The notes beneath the pieces are model-generated. The model worked only from the letters and a program-made list of their open reading frames with translations. It ran no database searches and was not told the DNA's origin. Source: Halobacteriaceae archaeon Tc-Br11_E2g27 (GTDB lineage: Archaea; Halobacteriota; Halobacteria; Halobacteriales; Haloarculaceae). From it: a stretch of 12,409 bases of DNA. Shown one piece after another: positions 5,281 through 12,279 of this stretch. Positions within the stretch are counted from its first letter, which is position 1; every line of letters starts with the position of its first letter. Location: contig LKNH01000047.1 of the NCBI GenBank assembly GCA_001564135.1, positions 1-12,409 on the forward strand, given 5' to 3'. The translations under genes were made by a program, and so were the position numbers.

Positions 5281-6015
5281 TCACTGGGCCGAGACGGTCT
5301 CGTGTTCCCGACACTCCCGGTCGAGACAGTGCTCACCTGTGGCTGTTTCAAATCGTGGAAGTCCACAGTCACAGTCGTCGTTCGTAATTCCGGTTGGGAA
5401 CGAAAAGCCGGTCTCACAGTCTGGGTAGGCTTCACAGCCGAGAATCAGTCCTCCTCGACGAAGGACACGGAGAGCGCTTCCACACTCCGGACAGTCCCAT
5501 TTGCGGTCGAATGCTTGTTTGACGCGCTCGTCAAGCGACTCACACTCGCGGTCGAGACAGACAATAAACGATGCCCCACGTTCGACACGCATTCGTGGGA
5601 GACCACAGTCACAAGTCTCATCGAGTACCGTTGCACCTGTCGGCAGTCTGTATCGGGATTCACAATCTGGACAGCTGATGGCTCCAGAGGACCGTGTTAA
5701 TCTGCCTCCACAGGCCGGGCAGTCACCAACGGGGATGCCCGCATCGCTTGTTGGATACTGGGCATGTGCGTAAGTCTCGTGAACGGCAACTTCGAGTTTT
5801 TGTGAGCCATCCCGGGCCTCAATTCTGTCCGGCGTGACGGTGGTCATTTCTGGACGGGTTAGCCACGCAACAGGTTGGTAGCCGTCGGCATCGTGGACGA
5901 GCACTGTCTGGTCGGGCTTGACAAGAACGAGCACGTCACCGTGCTGGGTCTGTTCCCGTGTTCCCTCAAAAACAGTTGTACAGCGACCAGCGATGAGGTG
6001 TGCCGTGTTTGACAT
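5281..6015 (-). CDS. NucS N-terminal-like domain fused to duplicated topoisomerase-type zinc fingers
   Basis: Residues 5-60 of this 244-residue protein resemble the N-terminal DNA-binding domain of the mismatch endonuclease NucS: an AGRCTTVFEG start, then VLVKPDQTVLVHDADGYQPV, ending near WLTRP. No RecB-like nuclease domain with its D...ExK core follows. Instead there are four Cys-rich modules: C99-x2-C102 with C115-x2-C118; C135-x-C137 with C153-x4-C158; C175-x2-C178 with C194-x5-C200; and C215-x-C217 with C230-x4-C235. Modules two and four both read CDCGLPR...CLDREC, so the pair of modules is duplicated. The third, with LGCEAYPDC, is like the C4 zinc fingers at the C terminus of topoisomerase I. 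A nucleic-acid-binding, non-nuclease function is inferred. The transcript is predicted to be leaderless. Confidence 0.75.
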   Translation of the reverse strand: MSNTAHLIAGRCTTVFEGTREQTQHGDVLVLVKPDQTVLVHDADGYQPVAWLTRPEMTTVTPDRIEARDGSQKLEVAVHETYAHAQYPTSDAGIPVGDCPACGGRLTRSSGAISCPDCESRYRLPTGATVLDETCDCGLPRMRVERGASFIVCLDRECESLDERVKQAFDRKWDCPECGSALRVLRRGGLILGCEAYPDCETGFSFPTGITNDDCDCGLPRFETATGEHCLDRECREHETVSAQ

Positions 6016-6038
6016 AGCCCTGACTGGTCGCGTAATCG

Positions 6039-6052
6039 GATATAAACGATTG
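6039..6052 (-). promoter_or_regulatory. Promoter of the NucS-like zinc-finger gene
   Basis: On the minus strand AATCGTTTATATC contains a strong TATA box, TTTATAT (6046-6040), centred about 27 bases before the ATG at 6015. This is the clearest TATA box in the window and gives a leaderless transcript. Confidence 0.65.
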
Positions 6053-6160
6053 GCATACTGACACTGGGAAAACGCTCATTCATCTGGCTCGAACTGCCTT
6101 GGCTTATCAGTCACTAGTACCCGCACTGCACTCGGTCTCGCAACGCCCTGAGCACCTCTC

Positions 6161-6173
6161 CCGCTGATAGCGG
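6161..6173. repeat. 13-bp palindrome in the 6016-6293 intergenic region
   Basis: CCGCT-GAT-AGCGG forms a perfect 5-bp inverted repeat around three bases. It lies midway in the 278-bp gap between the divergent NucS-like gene and the histidine kinase gene. No RNA gene or small reading frame was recognised in the rest of this gap. It could be a regulator site or chance. Confidence 0.3.
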
Positions 6174-6249
6174 AATGAAAGATACAACAACCGACTCGAC
6201 GATTTGGCATCTTCCAGTTATCAGCCTGAGCGACACGTTTGTGGTGAAA

Positions 6250-6267
6250 GAAATTAGGGGTTTATGC
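6250..6267 (+). promoter_or_regulatory. Promoter of the multi-PAS histidine kinase gene
   Basis: A purine-rich BRE-like stretch (GAAATTAGGGG) leads into TTTATG (6261-6266), centred about 30 bases before the ATG at 6294. The transcript is probably leaderless. An ATG at 6290 reads only three codons before a stop and is ignored. Confidence 0.5.
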
Positions 6268-6293
6268 TTTACCGCACTAATTCTATTGCATGA

Positions 6294-9200
6294 ATGACTG
6301 AAACATTATATCGGTCTATCGCCGAACAGAGCAACGACGGTATTTTCGTTGCTCGGGCTGACGAAATCGTTTATGTCAACGAGAAATTACAGGAGTGGAC
6401 AGGATACAGGGAAGCAGACCTCGTAGGAGCACCGAAGACACAACTTTTCGCGCCTGGTGACGAGGACCGCGTCGAAACGTATCACAGGCAACGAATCGAG
6501 GGGAAGTCAGCACCAGCGCAGTATCGGATGTCACTCGAAACCAGCTCTGGTGATTCACTTCCTGTCGAAGTTTCTATCAGCCAAATAATGTATGAGGACG
6601 ACCCTGCAGTCGTCGTCTTTTGTCGTGATTTCACGGAGAAAAAACAGCGTGAGCAGGAGCTCAGGCGCCTCAACCACCGGTTCGAGACAGTCCTGGAGAC
6701 CATGTCCGCGGCGGTGTTCCTGAAAGACACCGACGGGCAGTATCTACTGATGAATCGAGCCTGCCGCGAATTGTTCGACGTGGACGAGGAAGAGATTACC
6801 GGGCTGACCGATGAGGATCTCTTCCCCGGAGACGTCGCCGAAAATGTTCGGTCAGATGACAGGAACGTTATCGAGAGCGGAGAAACAAAAGAGAAAGAAG
6901 AGATAGTCCCCACAGCGGAGGGGAAAACGGTTCGAATCACTCGTAAATCACCGGTCTACGACGACGGGGAGATTACGGCCATCTGTGGTGTCTCGACCGA
7001 TATCACCGAACAGCGAGAGCGCGAAGAGGAGTTGAAGCAACTGAAAGAGCGGTTCGACCTCGCCGTCGAGGGTTCTAACCTGGGCGTCTGGGACTGGGAT
7101 ATGACCACTGACGAAGTGGAATTCAACGAGCAGTGGACGGAGATGCTCGGCCACTCTCTCGAGGAAATCGACTCCCACCTGGAGGAGTGGGAAAAACGCG
7201 TCCATCCCGACGATATCGAGGCCGTTGAGGGGGCGCTGAACGACCACATCGCTGGCGAGACCGAGTACTACGACACAGAACATCGGATGCGGACTGCCGA
7301 CGGCGACTGGAAATGGATCCGTGATGTCGGTAAAGTCGCCGAGCGAGACGAGAACGGCGACCCCGTCCGGGCCGTCGGCATCCACCTCGACATCGACGAC
7401 CGGAAAACATCCGAGCGGCAGCTAGCAGAGCAACGGGAGATGTTCACCCAGGGCCCCGCCGTCGTGTTCAAATGGCGGGAAGCGGAGGGCTGGCCGGTCG
7501 AACACGTCTCCGAGAACGTCGAAGCGGTGCTGGGTTACACCCCATCAGAGCTACAGTCGGGGACAGTGGCCTACGCCGACATCATTCACGAGGAGGACCG
7601 CGAGCGCGTGTTCCAGGAGGTCGACGAGAACAGTACCGAGGGAACCGAACAGTTCAGTCACGAACCCTACCGGGTCGTCAGTGCCGATGGAACCATCCGA
7701 TGGGTGCTCGATTACACCAGAAACATCTGGCAGGACGCCGAGATTACCCACCGCCTGGGCTATCTCGTCGACATTACGGAACAGCGACAGAGCGAGATCT
7801 ACCTCCAGAAAGCTCAGGAAGTCGCCGATATCGGCTGGTGGCGAAAGGAAATTCACTCGGACCAGATTTACTGGTCCGAACCGATATACGAGATGTGGGG
7901 AGCGGATGGCGAAATCGGTTATCTCGACCACAAAACGTTCCTCGAGTTTATCCATCCTGAGGACGAAGAACGGGTCGATCAGGCGTGGCAGGCCGCACTC
8001 GATGGTGACCCCTATGACGTCGAACACCGTATCATCACCGGTGACGGAGAGGTCAGGTGGATGCGACAGGTCGCTGAATTCACGCGGGATGGTGCAGGTG
8101 AACCGATTGAAGCTGTTGGCCTCGTGCAGGATATCACTCACCGCAAGGAACGCGAGCAGGAACTTGTCCGGACACGGAATCTAATCGAGCGGACCCAGGA
8201 GAACGCGTCGATTGGCTGGTGGGAGGTTGATCTGGATAAAGACCGACTCACCTGGAGTGATGAAGTCTATCGTATCCACGACCTACCCCCAGATGCCGAC
8301 GTAGCATTGGAAGATGGTATCGAATTCTACCACCCGGACGATAGAGAGACAATCAGGACCGCAGTAGAGCAAGCCATAACGAACGGTGAACAGTACGACT
8401 TGGAGCTGCGAATTGTCACAGCAGAGGACAGAGTTCGATGGGTCAGAACTGTTGCTGAGCCGCAGTACAACGATGCCGATGAGCTCACCGGGATTCTGGG
8501 TATTTTCCAGGATATTACCGACCGCAAAGAGCGCGAAATGAGACTCGAAGAGACCAAGCAACGACTGTCACTTGCACTGGAGGCAACGGAAACGGGCGTC
8601 TGGGAGTGGAATTTGGAAACCGACGAACTCATCTGGACCGATTCGATGGAACAGCTGTTTGGAATCGAACCCGGTACGTTCGAGGGAACCTACGCTGCAT
8701 TCGCTGAGCATGTCCACCCGGAAGATTTGCCTGCAGTGGAGGAGGAAATTGAACAGTCAGTTGCGACAGGTGACCCCTTCCAGATGGCGTATCGAATCCA
8801 GGGTGAGGACGGCACACAGCGATGGGGGGAAGCGCGCGCCGAACTCACCGAAGCGGAAGATAGTTCTCGTCAAATGATCGGCATCGTCACCGATATCACT
8901 CAACGCAAGAAGACTGAAAAGGAACTCGAAGCACGACAGGAAGAACTGAGACAGATCATCGACCTTGTGCCGGATTTGGTTTTCGCAAAAAACCGTGAGG
9001 GCGAGTATCTGCTGGCCAACGAGGCGACTGCCGAGGCGTACGGGCTGACTCCCGAAGAGGTCGAAGGCAGGAAGGAACCGGATATCATACCGAGTGTCGA
9101 TGATTCTGACAATTTCCGCGCAGACGACGTAGAGGTAATCGAATCGGGCCAACCAAAGATGATTCCCGAGGAGGAACTGACCACTGCCGACGGCGAGACG

Positions 9201-9998
9201 CGCATTTTTCAGACGACGAAGATTCCGTATCAGGTCCCAGGCAGCGGCTCGGATGCGGTACTCGGTTATTCCCGCGACGTGACCGAACTCAAAGAGTACG
9301 AGCAATTGCTCGAAACACAGCGGGATAATCTCGACGTGCTCAATAAGATCGTTCGTCACGACGTTCGAAACAAACTACAACTGGTCAAACTGTATTCAGA
9401 GAATCTCGATTCGTACGTGGAGGAGAACGGCAAAGAGTACCTCGAACACGTTCGTGCTGCGACAGAGGACGCCATCGACATTACAGAGGATGCGAAAGAC
9501 GTTACAGAAGTTATGATGCGGGTTGAGGCAGCGTTGGACGCCGTCGACCTCCGTGCCCCACTCGTCAACGAGGTCCAGAAGGCGGTAACAAACTTTGAAG
9601 ACGCAGAAGTCACGCTCGAGGGCTCGATTCCAACAGTCCATGTTCGGGCCGATAAGATGCTCGAATCGGTGTTCCGGAACCTGATTCAAAATGCGATCCG
9701 ACACAACGACAAGCCCGTCCCCGAAGTAGTCGTGTCCGTCGAGGAAAACGACGAGGACGTGGAGATTCGCTTTGCTGATAACGGTCCCGGAATTCCTGAC
9801 CCACAAAAACGGGAGATATTCGAAGAGGGGGCGAAGGGGCTGAAAAGTGACGGCACTGGCCTAGGACTCTATCTCGTACAGACGCTCGTCGACCGGTATG
9901 GCGGCGATATTTGGGTCGAAGACAACGAGCCAGACGGTGCGGAATTCGTCCTTTCACTGTCGAAGGAAACCACAGGTATGTCCGAGAGCTGGCTCTGA
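6294..9998 (+). CDS. Soluble sensor histidine kinase with eight predicted PAS domains
   Basis: This 1234-residue protein has no membrane segment, so it should sense signals in the cytoplasm. Eight PAS/PAC units end at recurrent D-[IFV]-[TD] linkers: about 3-116, 129-240, 253-370, 383-497, 505-617, 629-744, 757-871 and 887-999. Units 3 to 7 mostly carry the H-[PE]-[DE]-D motif of the PAS_3 type and several have GWW or GVWxW near the front. Units 2 and 8 share VIESG and resemble PAS_4. The kinase core follows: VRHDVRNKL with phospho-acceptor His1022, N box RNLIQNAIRHND (Asn1129, Asn1133), G1 DNGPGIP (from Asp1162) and G2 GTGLGLYLV (from Gly1187). The autophosphorylation machinery looks complete. 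No receiver domain and no response regulator gene are visible. The ligands cannot be predicted; flavin or haem binding cannot be assigned from this reading. Confidence 0.93.
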   Translation: MTETLYRSIAEQSNDGIFVARADEIVYVNEKLQEWTGYREADLVGAPKTQLFAPGDEDRVETYHRQRIEGKSAPAQYRMSLETSSGDSLPVEVSISQIMYEDDPAVVVFCRDFTEKKQREQELRRLNHRFETVLETMSAAVFLKDTDGQYLLMNRACRELFDVDEEEITGLTDEDLFPGDVAENVRSDDRNVIESGETKEKEEIVPTAEGKTVRITRKSPVYDDGEITAICGVSTDITEQREREEELKQLKERFDLAVEGSNLGVWDWDMTTDEVEFNEQWTEMLGHSLEEIDSHLEEWEKRVHPDDIEAVEGALNDHIAGETEYYDTEHRMRTADGDWKWIRDVGKVAERDENGDPVRAVGIHLDIDDRKTSERQLAEQREMFTQGPAVVFKWREAEGWPVEHVSENVEAVLGYTPSELQSGTVAYADIIHEEDRERVFQEVDENSTEGTEQFSHEPYRVVSADGTIRWVLDYTRNIWQDAEITHRLGYLVDITEQRQSEIYLQKAQEVADIGWWRKEIHSDQIYWSEPIYEMWGADGEIGYLDHKTFLEFIHPEDEERVDQAWQAALDGDPYDVEHRIITGDGEVRWMRQVAEFTRDGAGEPIEAVGLVQDITHRKEREQELVRTRNLIERTQENASIGWWEVDLDKDRLTWSDEVYRIHDLPPDADVALEDGIEFYHPDDRETIRTAVEQAITNGEQYDLELRIVTAEDRVRWVRTVAEPQYNDADELTGILGIFQDITDRKEREMRLEETKQRLSLALEATETGVWEWNLETDELIWTDSMEQLFGIEPGTFEGTYAAFAEHVHPEDLPAVEEEIEQSVATGDPFQMAYRIQGEDGTQRWGEARAELTEAEDSSRQMIGIVTDITQRKKTEKELEARQEELRQIIDLVPDLVFAKNREGEYLLANEATAEAYGLTPEEVEGRKEPDIIPSVDDSDNFRADDVEVIESGQPKMIPEEELTTADGETRIFQTTKIPYQVPGSGSDAVLGYSRDVTELKEYEQLLETQRDNLDVLNKIVRHDVRNKLQLVKLYSENLDSYVEENGKEYLEHVRAATEDAIDITEDAKDVTEVMMRVEAALDAVDLRAPLVNEVQKAVTNFEDAEVTLEGSIPTVHVRADKMLESVFRNLIQNAIRHNDKPVPEVVVSVEENDEDVEIRFADNGPGIPDPQKREIFEEGAKGLKSDGTGLGLYLVQTLVDRYGGDIWVEDNEPDGAEFVLSLSKETTGMSESWL

Positions 9999-10030
9999 GC
10001 GTCGTAGGAGAAGAACTCGATATCTTTCTT

Positions 10031-10438
10031 TCACTCACTGAGTTGCCCGGTCAAGGTAACGATACAAACTGCAGCCGGTGGAATATGGAGAACGGCCAAG
10101 ATGGTCGCTGCTCCGACAGTTGCCGCTTCATCGAACGCAAGCAATGCACCATCCGGAATGAACGACAGCAGCAGGACGACAATCGCTACGCGAACAAACG
10201 TTTTGTCGGGCGTTTCCGACCAGCGATGAAGTAACCCATAGACAACTGTCGCCCCGATAACACCCACTGTCGTCCAGATCGTGACAGGCAGATATGCAAG
10301 ATGTTCGTACGACGCAACTAGTTCTAGTTGCAGAACGACCGTGAGCAACACGTAGTTGATGAGCAACGAGAGCACGAGCGCAACACCGCCCCGCTTGCCA
10401 AGGGTGGGCCAGTCAACCGATGATCTTGTCACAGCCAT
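10031..10438 (-). CDS. DUF6069-type four-helix membrane protein
   Basis: The 135-residue product has four hydrophobic segments at about 18-39, 48-70, 81-99 and 106-130, separated by short polar loops (HRWSETPDKT between helices two and three). The pattern, including a VVYGLL helix end, the charged loop with PDKTF and the LLLSFIPDG third helix, fits my recollection of DUF6069 membrane proteins of haloarchaea and actinobacteria. No catalytic motif is visible and its function is unknown. It converges on the histidine kinase gene with only 32 bp between the stops, and is divergent from the DICT-domain gene. The AT-rich TATAAT just upstream of the ATG is too close to be the TATA box of this start, so the promoter is unclear. 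Confidence 0.7.
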   Translation of the reverse strand: MAVTRSSVDWPTLGKRGGVALVLSLLINYVLLTVVLQLELVASYEHLAYLPVTIWTTVGVIGATVVYGLLHRWSETPDKTFVRVAIVVLLLSFIPDGALLAFDEAATVGAATILAVLHIPPAAVCIVTLTGQLSE

Positions 10439-10526
10439 GAATTATAGCTCTCTTTGGGTCCTGTCATGATAGTGGTGGCGTTTTGTTGAGCAGTAGCCCC
10501 TCAGTTTAGTTCACCCACCGACCGGG

Positions 10527-10542
10527 TATCAATAAGTTATCA
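10527..10542. repeat. Direct TATCA repeats one helical turn apart
   Basis: TATCA occurs at 10527-10531 and again at 10538-10542, an 11-bp period, inside the 224-bp divergent region between the DUF6069 and DICT genes. A transcription factor dimer could bind such sites, though a 5-bp word is short enough to arise by chance. Confidence 0.25.
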
Positions 10543-10580
10543 TTTGCTATATTCCGCGGTTGCTCAAATGATTCACCACG

Positions 10581-10634
10581 AAAGAACTGCAACTTCCCAG
10601 GACCCACTGATGATACTTCGAGAGGAAGTTCTTT
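10581..10634. repeat. Inverted repeat overlapping the DICT gene promoter
   Basis: AAAGAACT (10581-10588) followed by AACTTCC (10591-10597) is matched on the other strand by GGAAGTTCTTT (10624-10634). The right arm overlaps the likely TATA region of the DICT gene, so a bound regulator could block or recruit the transcription machinery. A separate inverted pair, TGGGTCCTG (10455-10463) and CAGGACCCA (10598-10606), brackets the intergenic region. Confidence 0.45.
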
Positions 10635-10638
10635 AGCT
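10620..10638 (+). promoter_or_regulatory. Promoter of the DICT-domain gene
   Basis: A purine-rich GAGAGGAAG (BRE-like) is followed by TTCTTTAGCTA, centred about 30 bases before the ATG at 10663. The arrangement predicts a leaderless transcript. The TATA part is moderate and coincides with one arm of an inverted repeat. Confidence 0.45.
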
Positions 10639-10662
10639 ACTCCCGGGGAACTCTACCACGAA

Positions 10663-11415
10663 ATGGGTTACCGAGAGCTAGTCGAATACATCCGTGCTCG
10701 GGAAAAGGAGTTGGTCGTGTTCAACGCACCGGAGGCGAGTTCGCTCGAGCGTCAGCTCGGCGAGTTTTTCGAGACACAGAATGTCAGGATATATGCAGAG
10801 GAAACGGCCGCTAGTGGGCCCGAAGTGGCCGTTCTCAGTATCGGCGAGAGAGTCCTTGCGGTCGTTTCGCTATCGATACTCGAAGAACTGCTCGCGGATG
10901 TCCCGACCGGGAGCGACGATATCGGGTTTGCCGACAAGCGATACGAAGACGTCCTTACCCACCTGAAAGAGACGACGTTCACGTCGACGGAACCGCAACA
11001 GTTGCTGTACGCATCCCGTGAAATCGAGGACCGGGCACGACGGGTCGGGACAGGGACCATCCATGCCGGTTTCCAGAAACTTTCTACGGTGGCCACACAG
11101 GAACCCATCTACAGTGACCTCGCCTCTCGCGGCGTAACAGTACATGCATACGGTGTCCCCGACGTTCCGGCACCAAATCTTGGCGACGGACAGGTCCATC
11201 CGATCGACTCTGAGGAACTCGCCAGGGCGTGGTTCGTCGTCTTCGACGGTGGTGGTGAAACGCGCCAGAAAAGTGCACTCCTCGCCTACAAACAAGCCGA
11301 AAACAATTTCTATGGCATCTGGAGCTACGATCCGCGGATTGTCGACCGCGCCCAAGAGTATCTCGAACAGAAACAAAGGGAGTCTCTGGGAACCGTCGAC
11401 GGACACCATAGATAG
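10663..11415 (+). CDS. DICT sensory domain protein
   Basis: The 250-residue protein fits the haloarchaeal DICT (diguanylate cyclases and two-component systems) sensory domain group. An N-terminal part (1-80) begins with a helix and the VVFNAPEA segment. The DICT core is at about 113-228: YASREIEDRARRVGTGTIHAGFQ (116-138), a VHAYGVPD strand (160-167), RAWFVVFDGGGE (188-199) and FYGIWSYDPRIVD (216-228). No output domain such as a helix-turn-helix, kinase or cyclase is present, so it must signal by protein contact or bind a ligand. It lies downstream of, and in the same orientation as, the multi-PAS kinase, with a DUF6069 gene between them on the other strand. A functional link with the kinase is plausible but not shown. 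Confidence 0.85.
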   Translation: MGYRELVEYIRAREKELVVFNAPEASSLERQLGEFFETQNVRIYAEETAASGPEVAVLSIGERVLAVVSLSILEELLADVPTGSDDIGFADKRYEDVLTHLKETTFTSTEPQQLLYASREIEDRARRVGTGTIHAGFQKLSTVATQEPIYSDLASRGVTVHAYGVPDVPAPNLGDGQVHPIDSEELARAWFVVFDGGGETRQKSALLAYKQAENNFYGIWSYDPRIVDRAQEYLEQKQRESLGTVDGHHR

Positions 11416-11548
11416 GTCTCGGTCGAGTCCGACTGTGCCGAGAACCCGTTATTACGGTCGGCGGCATCCGTACTAGATTTGCAGCGCACCGTCTCCAGTA
11501 AAATATCGACCGTTCAGTCGACCGGTATAGCAAGAAGTAACTATTTTA

Positions 11549-12196
11549 GGCTCTGGTGAATCGCATGGCTGCGTAGGATTCAATCGGTAGAACAAGGGCG
11601 TTGAAGACAGGGACACCTGATCTTCCATATCAACGCTCTCCCGGTCACTGAGAAAGTGGTGATATTACAGAATGCTGTTGGTGGTCGAGGCGAAACTCCC
11701 GCCCCGACAGCGGGTGGCAGTTTCGCCGACTATGCCGTCGTTTCCTTGCACTGTCTCCGCATTTACCTTGGCCAATCCTACCGCACCGCGTTGGATTGTC
11801 TCAGCGAGATGCCACAAATTCTTGCCCAGATAGGCCTTGAACCGGACGAATTGCCGCATCATTCAACGTTAGTCAAGTGGTTTGATAAAATCACTATAGC
11901 GGTCTAGCGACGTAGCTATCGATTCAACGTATTTCGACCGCTAGAACGCTAGTGACTACTATTGCCGTCGAACAAACTACCGTGTCCAGACGCTCAAAAC
12001 AACCGCCCTGGTGGACACAGCCTCACAAGCTGTGCTTGACGTGCATTGTACAACCGAGAAACACCATGACTCACAAATCGGCTGGCAGGTCGCCCTGCGC
12101 AATGCAGGCGACCTGCACAGCCTTGCCGCTGACAAGGGCTACGACTGGAAACGATTACGAGAGAAATTACGCGAAGAAGGTGTGAGGCCGTTGATT
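11549..12196 (+). mobile_element. Degenerate IS5-family insertion sequence, left part
   Basis: The transposase remnant and its short upstream region form the left two thirds of a haloarchaeal IS5-type element. The left edge is uncertain: a GGCTCTGGTG at 11549-11558 after an AT-rich stretch is my best guess. Recognisable coding similarity stops at 12196, where the IS4-type sequence starts. No right end is seen in the window. Neither terminal repeat can be confirmed. Confidence 0.55.
11627..12196 (+). pseudogene. Broken IS5-family transposase gene
   Basis: Conserved pieces in order are FADYAVVSLHCLRIYLGQSY, LSEMPQILAQIGLEPDELP, HSTLVKWFDK, AIDSTYFDR with the first catalytic Asp, YYCRRTNYRVQTLK, VLDVHCTTEKHHDSQ, and LAADKGYDW with the second. 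Lesions compared with the family as I remember it: the expected ATG is ATA at 11627-11629; one base is missing near 11645, shifting the frame; about 20 codons are lost between 11904 and 11915, where the frame shifts again; a TAG replaces the expected Glu codon at 11942-11944 (DR-stop-NAS); and the part with the third catalytic residue, Glu, is absent because another element begins at about 12197. It cannot encode an active transposase. Confidence 0.8.
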
Positions 12197-12227
12197 ATTC
12201 GTCTTCACTTTAGCTGAGAACCGAGAG

Positions 12228-12279
12228 ACAGCAGTCACTCATCGGCGGTGATTTGTGAAAGGAATGAGGAGACTGCTGT
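12228..12279 (+). repeat. Stem-loop directly before the IS4-type transposase start
   Basis: ACAGCAGTC (12228-12236) pairs perfectly with GACTGCTGT (12271-12279), and inside it CTCAT (12238-12242) pairs with ATGAG (12264-12268). That gives 14 pairs with a small internal loop and a 21-base apical loop. The outer arm ends one base before the candidate GTG start at 12280. Confidence 0.7.

Noticed and set aside
6290..6301. ATG four bases before the kinase start
   Set aside because: It reads three codons then TGA. It could be a trivial upstream start but has no supporting evidence.
7551..8141. Long minus-strand open frame inside the kinase gene
   Set aside because: It is the antisense shadow of the PAS repeats; its protein has no recognisable domain and no ribosome-binding site or promoter was seen. 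The same holds for the minus frame at 8757-9359.
11416..11548. Possible gene or tRNA between the DICT gene and the IS5 remnant
   Set aside because: No cloverleaf, T-loop signature or supported reading frame was found; nothing can be assigned here.
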